Assembly: GCA_001643675.2 (NCBI GenBank)
Contig: LSRY02000053.1
Span: 473,501 to 537,500, forward strand
Source: Monocercomonoides exilis
Lineage: Eukaryota; Preaxostyla; Oxymonadida; Polymastigidae
Length of the DNA: 64,000 nucleotides
Reading direction: 5' to 3'
Below the pieces are notes generated by a model that was not told the origin of the DNA, did not search any database, and saw only the letters and a list, made by a program, of their open reading frames with translations. The translations under genes and the position numbers were made by a program. Position 1 is the stretch's first letter. Every line of letters begins with the position of its first letter. Below, piece by piece: positions 56,585 to 64,000 of the stretch.

Positions 56585-59500
56585 CTCTTCTTCTCATTCT
56601 GCTTTTCGAAGAGTCATTCACTTTGCTGTCAGCTACATCGACATCCCCACAAAAGACCAGAAAAACAGCCTGCCAACATCACCCACTGCTCCTCTCTCGC
56701 CTTCCTCCTCCTCCTCTTCTTCTTCTTCTCCTTTCAGTTCAAATCCTTTCTCTTCTTCTTCTTCCTCTTCCTCTTCCTCCTCATCCGCCTCCACCTTCTA
56801 CCGCCCTCTCCGCACCTTCCTCTCCTCAGGCACGTTGGATGCTGTGCCCTTTCGTGTGTCCCGCACTGTCCATTCGTTTGCTGTTATCCCATCTGTCTCA
56901 GCTGCTGCCACCCTCACCCGCTCAGCTGCCCACCCCTCTGACCTCATCCTGTCGCTCACGCTGAAGAACGAGACACTTTTCAGGCAGATTTGGAAGGAAA
57001 GCACAAAAAGAGGAGATGGAAGAGAAGGAAGAAGCAGAAGCAGAGAGGAGAAGAGAGGGAGAGAGAAGAGAGGGAGTGTTGGTAATGCGGAGTTTGCCAG
57101 CGGAAGAGGAGTGAATGTTCCTCAGAGGCCTTCGCTGCTCTATCAACAGGGCGCTCCTCTTACTGCACGAAATCGATCGTCTCTTTCGCTTTCTTCTTCT
57201 TCTTCTATTTCAACATCTCCTCCTCCTCCGCCGCCTTCTTCATCATCTTCATCATTTTCCTCCTCCTCTTCCTCTTCTTCTTCCCCTGTTATTCCAACCA
57301 CCACCGCCACACTCATCAGAATTCGACAGGTTTCTCTTCTCTCTCCAATTTATGGCCTTCTTCCGATTTCTTCCTCTTCTTCTGTTGGAGAAGATGATGT
57401 GGATGTAGATTCAATGAACGAGGCATTCGACAACAGATTCAGAAATTGCATTCACAACAAAAAGGGAAGAATGAATAAGAAGGAAGAGGAAGGAGAAGGA
57501 GAAGGAGAAGGAGAAGGAGAAGAAGAAGAAAGAGGGAATTTGAATGGAAGAGAAAGAGAAAGAGAAATAAGAAATGGACAATTGGAAAAAGGAAGAATAA
57601 ACAAAAGAGATGGATATTTGAATAACAAAATGATCATCAAAACTAATCCACCTAATTCTTCTTCTTTGGCTTCTTCTCCTTCTTCCAATCATTCTTCTTC
57701 TTCCTCTTTTTCTTCTGACCAATTAGATCTCCGTTCTTCATTTACTGAGCATCCAAGTGACATGTTTGTGCTTCAGCCGCAGCGTTCGACTCGTCTTTTG
57801 TTCCGTCTTTCGCTTCGATCCGCAAAACAAACAGCGAAAAGGCTGAAGAAGATGGCAGAAAGAGAAAAGAAGGAGGAGAAAAGAAGGAGAGAGAGAGAGG
57901 GAAAGGAAGAAGGAGAAGGAGAAGGAGAAGAGAAGAAGAATGAATTGGAAGAGCAGAGAGAAAGAGAAAGCGATGAAGAAGAACGAAATAGAAAAGAAGG
58001 AGAAAGAGAAGAAGAAAAGGAAAATAAAGAAGAAGAAGAAGAGGAGGAGGAGGAAGATGAAGATAGACCAACAGTTCTGATATCTTCACCTGCTCTCAAA
58101 AGAAAAACGGAAAAAGATGAAATTTCGCAAAAGCCAACTTCTTTCCGAAAGTCGAAGATGAAATCGAAACAATCTTCAAAATACAGAAAAGGCAAAAAAA
58201 ACAAAACAAATACGCTGAAAAGGAAGAGCAAAAAATTATCTTCTTCTTCTCATTCTTCCTCTCATCCTTCATCCAAACAGTTCAATCTGTTTGACACTTT
58301 GGATATGTTGTTTGATGGAGACGATGAGCCAGTTGGCTTGCTCTCTCCACTCTATTGCACTTCTGATTATCTTCTTTGTTCTTCTCATTCTCCTTCTTCC
58401 TCTTCCTCTTCTTCTTCCTCTCCTTCTTTTCCTTCCTCTTCCTTGTTCCCTCCTTCCTCCTTCTGCCCTCTTCATTCCTTCCCTTCTTTCACTTTCTTCT
58501 CAAACGAATACAAATACCACCAGCAGCTCCGCCTCAGCCAGGAAAAGCTGAAAGACAAAGAAAGAACAAGAAGAGAATCTTCTTCTTCTTCTTCTTCTTC
58601 CTCTCAGTTTTCTTCCAACAGAAGAGAAGAAGCCATTGGCGTGTTGAATGGCGAAGGTGGCTGGTTTGGCGGGGTGACTGAAGAAGACGAGAAGGAAATG
58701 CGAAGAAGAAAATCAGAAAGAGATGTGAGGAAAGCGAAGAGAGATTTGAAGATGTTTGCGTCTGCGACGAATGCGAATGCATTTGGAATGGGAAACAACC
58801 AAATATCTTCGCCTTCATCTTCCTCTTCCAATTCTTCTTCTTCTTCTTCATATTCATCATCATCAACAACAATGCAGAAGCGTAAGCACAGTTTATCTCC
58901 ACGCCATTCGCATTCCTCCACAATGGATGGAATTGGCAGCATTTCTCCGCTTTTTGCCACTCGTTCTTATCAAACTGCACAACAACAACAACAAAACATT
59001 CCTCTTTCGCCAACAAGAAAAGGAGATTTATTAGCTTCTCCTTCATCATCATCATCTTCTTCTTCCTCCTCTTCCTTCTCTTCTTCCTCTTCTTCATCTT
59101 CAATTTGTCTACGCCATCTGATTGCCAACAGCTGGCTTCCATCTCACTTGTCTTCGTTGTCTCGTGCTCAGCTTGTTGTCATGTGGGATGCTGTGACTAT
59201 TGAAACAACTGATCAATCTCTCTTTTCTTCTTCCTCTTCTTCCTCTTCCTCTTCATCTTCTTCCTTCTCTTCCTCTTTATCAGCTTCCTCTTCTTCCTCT
59301 TCTCTTTCTCATCATCAAACGACTCAACCTCCTCAATATCCTCCTCCTTCCAAACCACATTCATCGTCGTCGTCGTCGTCATCTTCTTCTTCTTCTTCCT
59401 CATCTTCTTCTTCTTCCAATCATTCTTCTCATTCAACCAGATCTTCTTCTTCTTCTCTCTCTCAACGAAGACTTTCTTCTCCTTCTTCTCGTTCGCTTGA

Positions 59501-59680
59501 TTTGTCTTCTCGTTCTCCTCTGATGTTAGCTCATACATCGCCTTATTCACCTTCTTCTTCTTCTTCTTCTTCTTCTTTCAATCGTTTGCCCTTCCGCATC
59601 ATCAGAAACTGCCAGGGACAAACTCATCTTTTCGATTTATCGTTTGCTTCTTCGTTTATTCCTCTGGTTTCATCATCATA

Positions 59681-59712
<32 letters not shown>

Positions 59713-62700
59713 GTTTAGATCCTCCAAGCAATATTCGCATACCCTCTCTTCCGCCTGTTGTCTCATTGCCTTCCAAACCATCCAGCATTTCTGTTCCTTT
59801 TCCTCTTTCTCTCCTCAAAAATTCTCCTTCTTCTTCTGTTTCTTCTTCTTCTTCTTCTTCTTCCATTCAAAATGCTCGTCGACAAGCTGTCGTCACACAT
59901 TCCACTCAATTAACTTCAAACCCTCCTTCTCTCTTCCCTCCTTCTCTTCCTTCTAATTCTCTTTCATTTTCATCATCGTCATCATCTTCTTCTTCTCCAT
60001 CTCAATCAACAAAGAAATCATATCAAAAATCTTCTCTTGGCTGTTCAACTCTTCCTATTTCGTCCACTCAAACTGCGGAATTTCAGCCGGCACCTTCGCT
60101 TTTGTCGTCTTTGTCGCCTCTTTCGCCTTCTCTTCGCCTTCCTCCCACTCCTGTCTTCATTGCCTCTTCTTATTCAACTGCTTTTGCTTCCACTTCTCAA
60201 TCATCATTATCATCATCTTCTTCTTCGCAAACTTCGAATGTGTTTGGCTCTGTCTCAACAGGATTCTCTGCTTCTTCCTCTTCCTCTTCCTCTTCTTCTG
60301 GACATTCTTCAACGTTTTCTGCTTCTTCTTCTTCTTCTTCCTCTTCCTCTTCTTCTTCGATGTTGTATCATTCTATTTGGTCAACCTCAACAGCTTCACC
60401 TGTTTCTCTCTCTTTGTCGCATCCTCGTGTCATCTGCATCAGCACTGAAATGCCAAAGAAAAGAAAAGAGAAGAAGGAGAAAGAAGGAGAAGGAGAAGGA
60501 AAAGAGGAAGATGGCAATAACACTTCACAAAACAACAAGGATTTGAACAAAGAAAGAGAAAGAAGAGAAAAAGAAGAGAAGAAACAAGAAGAAGCACCAA
60601 AAGAAGCAGAGGAGATGAGGAAACGCCAATCTGCTTTGAGCGATTCTCTGTTTGACACAACAGCCGATGGAGAATCAGAACATTACAAAGAATTATTGCC
60701 TTCTGAAGCAATTAATCCTGTTCTTTCTTCTTTCTTCTCTCGTTCTTCTGCTTCTTCTTCCTCTTCCTCTTCAAATTCATCATCATCACATTCTTCTTCA
60801 TCATCATCTTCTTCTTCAGTTGCGTTTTCTTCTCGTGTCCCTCCTTCCTTCAACAGACCCCTTCCCTTCCCAGAGCCAGTCTTGAAAGTTAAGCCAACCG
60901 CCGACACATCCGAATTCTCCATCACTTCTTCTGCTTCTTCTCTCTCTTTCGTGGCTAAACTGACTCTCTTCAACAACACCCCTGTCCTTCTCCGCTGTTT
61001 TGTCCTGTGCAACTCGTCTTCTCCTTTCACTGATTCGACTTCTTCCACTCACTCATTCACTCCAATCATCACTGTGATGCCTGGAATGTCAAATTTCACC
61101 AACCACATTTCGTATCCGGTGAATCTGAGGGGAGAAATGAAGAAAGAGGGAAGAGAAAGAGGAGAAGGAGGTGCTTATCGTGTTTCTTCTTCTTCTTCTT
61201 CCTCTTCCTCATCTTCTTCTGCTCAGAGCATAACTGCCTCACAGATTGGAGGGAATGGAATGGCGAAAGGCAGAGAAGACCCAAAAAGGGCGAAGAAGAA
61301 AGGAATTTCAGACAGAAATGCTGTTCAGATGGCAGAAAAGCATGATTTCAGATGGAGCGAAGGAAAAACAGTGAGGGTTTCGCATGATTTGTGTGGGTTG
61401 AGCGATTCATCTTCGCCTTTTGCTTCGTCTTTTGCATCGCCTTCTTCTTCTTCTTCGTTCATTTACCAGCCTCCTCTTACGTCTTCCTCGTCTAATCAAT
61501 CATTCGATTTTACTCCAAATCCATTAGTTACTTCATCATCATCATCTTCTTCTTCTTCCTCCTCCTCCTCCTCTTCTTCTTCTTCATCATCTGTTCCTGC
61601 TGCCTTTTCCTCTGCCTCTTCCTCTGTCACCCCTCTTTCATACACCCCTGTCTATTCTCCCAAAGCAGATAGCATCCTTCACATAGACTCTCTCATTCAC
61701 GAGCAGATGCTCCTCTTTTCGCTCAGCGCAAACCGCTCTGGCTTTTTCATTGACAACACTCTGAATGAGGAAGAGAGAAGAAGAGAAGAAGAAGTCCTTT
61801 TGGAGGAGTATGGCGCGGAATCAACTGCAATCCACACGCTTTTCAGTGTCTGCCCTCAAAATGACTATTGGAAAGGGAAGTTTGGTGAGAATTCGATGGA
61901 ACCTGGTTCGTTTGTTGCGTTTTCGCCGTCTTCTTTCTCTTCTTCTACTTCTTCTTCACTTTCTTCTTCTTCTTCTTTATCTTCTTTATCTTCTGAAGCA
62001 CAACAGGAAACTCCCATTCGAATGAATCGCAATTCATCTGGATTGGTTTCTTCATCATCTTCTTTGTCTTCTTTGTCGTCTTTGACTTCTTTGACCTCTT
62101 CTTCCAGTGAAAGTGCACTCAATTCGCCTTTTTCTGCCTCTTCTTCATTCGCCCCGAATGAAAAAGCTGAAGATGAGTCACAATCTCCTCATCTGCCATC
62201 TCAAGCGAGTGAAAAGACATTTGAGACAGAAATGGAAATACCTCAGACAACAACAGAAACAGCAGAAACACCAGCTGAAGAAGAGCAATCAACAAAACTT
62301 TCTTCTCTTTCTACTCCAACCCCAATCACTCCATTGCCTTCTGCTTCTTCTCGCCCTCAATCTTCCTTTGCCTTCCACCAGCGCGGACTTTCTGCTCCTT
62401 TCTCTCGTTTTGCTCCGTCTTCTCATCTTTCTAACAGCCTCTCACGATATCCACAGCGCCTGGCGAGTTCTCCTTCGAGTTCTCTTTCTGCCTCTCTTTC
62501 AGCTTCTCTTTCTGCGCTTCCTTCTCTTTTGACTCGCTCTCCTCTTTCCACCCTGCACAATCGCCATCATCCGCTTTCGATGGCGCTCAATGCCAGCTCT
62601 GTGAATGACCTGCACTCGCCTTCTTATTCGCCTTCTTATCCACTCTCTGCTTCTCCCTCTGCTTTGTCGCTTAGCCTTCTTTCTCGTTCTACTCATTCAC

Positions 62701-62902
62701 TCACTTCATTCAATAAGACATCTGATGCTGATTCTGATTCGAATTCTAATTCTCTTTCTTCATCTCTTTCTCCTTCGCAGATGGACATTGATGCCTCGCT
62801 GATTGCTCACCAGACACCGTTTGGCGTCTCCATCAGCACAGGAAAGACAAAGGCTTGTTTATTTGCTGTTTCTGTTTCTCTCTCTCTCTCTTTTTTTTTT
62901 TT

Positions 62903-62943
<41 letters not shown>

Positions 62944-63408
62944 ATGGTGATATTTTAAACTCACTTGGGAAAAAATGTTTACTTTGTGAGATATAATTTG
63001 AATCGGAATTTTTCAAATTTTCTTTTCATATTTATGCTTTCAACTTTAATTTTCTGTATATGAAATTTATCATTGACTTTTTTTTAAATGAATTTATTTA
63101 TCTGTTGAACTGTTTTCTTATGAAATTCTTCAGAGCGCTGTCTTTTTATCGCCTTATTCGGAAACAACCATCAGTATTTTCGTAAACTTCCCGTTGAACG
63201 TTACGCAATCCACTAATCACAGGTCATTATTCACACCTTCTTACAGTGCAATTGACTTAAATTCTATTTCCGTATCTGTATCTGGGTTTGCAACCATTTT
63301 ATTGACATTTCATAATTGATAATTTAAATATTTTGTAGGTTGGGTATTAACGATCAGATAATTCAATTACCTGGCCATCATGTTGTTTCAGTTGTTGTTG
63401 GAAAATGA
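46408..63408 (+). CDS. TRAPPC8: TRAPPC8/Trs85-like TRAPP subunit, hypertrophied (about 5,315 aa)
   Basis: Exons 46408-46573, 46687-46775, 46854-47147, 47267-49038, 49400-62867, 63134-63222 and 63339-63408 join in frame to 5,316 codons ending in TGA. The family is recognised from blocks in the right order: NLTFKQLLDPFRVL (residues 39-52), SPWFDDSMKLVLRAAMM (about 135), LLLIVHDASA (about 210), FVMQFLSCFVLPYLSSEITR (about 725), EEISRLRQADLCLLLNLPSA (about 780), VDVSNPTCAALPLSNVTLTF (about 1955), PLAAGFLAITGVSW (about 2065), VLLCGEQWQSAVLRITNRGP (about 2240) and YPGESVIVPLIFRG (about 3067). Trs85/TRAPPC8 is a subunit of TRAPP, the exchange factor for Ypt1/Rab1, acting at the Golgi and in autophagy. 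Animal orthologues are near 1,400 aa; the excess is poly-Ser and Glu/Arg/Gly repeats. The exon 2 acceptor (CAAAG) and the exon 5 donor (GTTTCT) are the least certain junctions. Confidence 0.85.
48534..48598 (+). repeat. (TCA)n-(TCT)n tract coding poly-Ser in TRAPPC8
   Basis: A run of TCA codons followed by TCT codons encodes more than 20 consecutive serines. It is one of dozens of such tracts through 47.7-62.7 kb; mixed TCT/TCC/TCA use shows that both pure slippage and older, substituted tracts are present. Confidence 0.9.
49213..49386 (+). repeat. CT/CTTT microsatellite and C13 run in TRAPPC8 intron
   Basis: Intron 49039-49399 is filled with TC, TTTC and CATT repeats and ends in 13 consecutive C (49374-49386) just before the TTCATCAG acceptor. 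Open translation across it (Leu/Ser/Phe repeats from 49062) is an artefact and should not be taken as a signal peptide or membrane segments. Confidence 0.88.
62891..62942 (+). repeat. poly(T) tract in TRAPPC8 intron
   Basis: T15-AC-T35 in the intron 62868-63133. It follows a CT repeat, all pyrimidine on the sense strand. Poly-Phe read through it is not real. Confidence 0.9.
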
Positions 63409-63596
63409 AGTTTTGATTTTCTTATGATTGTGTGAAAGGTTTTTTGTAAGATCAAGAAACCACTGTTTTTTCTTTCACAGATACTTGAATCATTTTGCAA
63501 CGTCTGCGCAGAATTATTGATATTTTTTATTTGTGTTAATTTTATTTGGGGATATATTTTATATTTTTTCAAACCATTTCGTTTACAGAAAGTGAA
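63409..63596 (+). other. short intergenic spacer
   Basis: 188 bp between the TRAPPC8 stop and the next ATG, both genes on the plus strand. AT-rich; it must hold the 3' end of one gene and the promoter of the next, or 5' exons of the next. Confidence 0.6.
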
Positions 63597-64000
63597 ATGG
63601 CATCCAGGCTCAAAGACTCAAAGAATAATAACAAAACATTAATATGTTCTTCTCATCGTTTAAAACAGCATAAAACAGCAGATGATGCATTTCCTTCAGT
63701 CTTTTCTGAGCATCAAAAATCTTTTAATGATGTGTGCACATATTTTTGAAAGCATGCGTTTGTTTTTTGATTAATTCATTTTTCTTTTATTCAACAATCA
63801 TTCTCACAGAATTCAAAACAAAATGCACCTATTCAAAAAAAGAAGGAACGAATGCTTAATGTGCACGATCGCTTTTCATCTAGCGCCGTATTTACATCTC
63901 CTCTTTCACACCGCGAAAGAATGCAGCATATAATTACAAGGTTGGAAAACAGCAAATCTCCAAGTATTCAAAGATCGAAAACATTAGCAAGTCTTGACCG
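63597..64000 (+). CDS. unknown protein, 5' part (runs off the window)
   Basis: ATG at 63597 opens exon 1 (63597-63731, MASRLKDSKNNNKTLICSSH). A 78-bp intron with donor GTGTGC and acceptor TCTCACAG (63732-63809, phase 0) leads to exon 2 from 63810, still open at the window edge. Exon 2 is basic and Ser-rich (NAPIQKKKERMLNVHDRFSS, SPLSHRERMQHIITRLENSK), with the look of a disordered, possibly phosphorylated N-terminal region. No domain is visible in the 114 or so codons available. The start could lie in an upstream exon, but the ATG follows the acceptor-like GTTTACAG closely. Confidence 0.6.

Overview
The window looks like nuclear DNA of an anaerobic protist, most likely an oxymonad (Preaxostyla) close to Monocercomonoides. 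The reasons are AT-rich intergenic DNA, short GT-AG introns, a family of ARM-like proteins and a family of right-handed beta-helix surface proteins that I associate with that genus, and DIRS-type tyrosine-recombinase retroelements. The standard genetic code applies: the two giant genes run for thousands of codons without TAA, TAG or TGA. The organism call is inference; no rRNA or tRNA gene is visible.

Layout. (1) 154-9570, minus strand: a 12-exon armadillo-repeat gene of about 2,400 codons in which nearly every intron is phase 1 and several exons are exactly 132 nt, one ARM repeat each. (2) 9.6-46.4 kb: a repeat-rich accessory island. A roughly 3 kb unit carrying an ARM-like gene occurs twice in inverted orientation. 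The right copy (about 40.4-43.5 kb) is uninterrupted. The left copy is split into three pieces by a 7,502-bp terminal-inverted-repeat element (13001-20502, 4-bp target duplication AGTT) and by a DIRS-like retroelement (20760-25407). Between the arms lie a broken pogo/Tigger-type transposase (27.2-28.9 kb), a second DIRS-like element (30336-34374), an intact 804-aa GTPase gene (34744-37158, minus) and a broken beta-helix surface-protein gene (37.9-39.07 kb). Two small MITE families, each with two copies of identical length, sit at 10.6 kb and 44.4-46.0 kb. (3) 46408-63408, plus strand: a seven-exon gene of about 5,315 aa recognisable as TRAPPC8/Trs85, a subunit of the TRAPP vesicle-tethering complex, inflated by poly-serine and acidic/basic microsatellite-coded insertions. 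(4) 63597 to the right edge: the first exons of another gene.

The two giant flanking genes look functional and conserved; the island between them is a stack of duplications and insertions. The inverted copy is a natural empty-site control, so both large insertions can be delimited to within a few bases. The TIR element carries several kilobases of relatively GC-rich, protein-like but badly broken sequence plus a beta-helix gene fragment, and shares termini and 4-bp target duplications with one MITE family, so it is best read as a large gene-capturing (Pack-type) non-autonomous transposon. That is the most novel object here.
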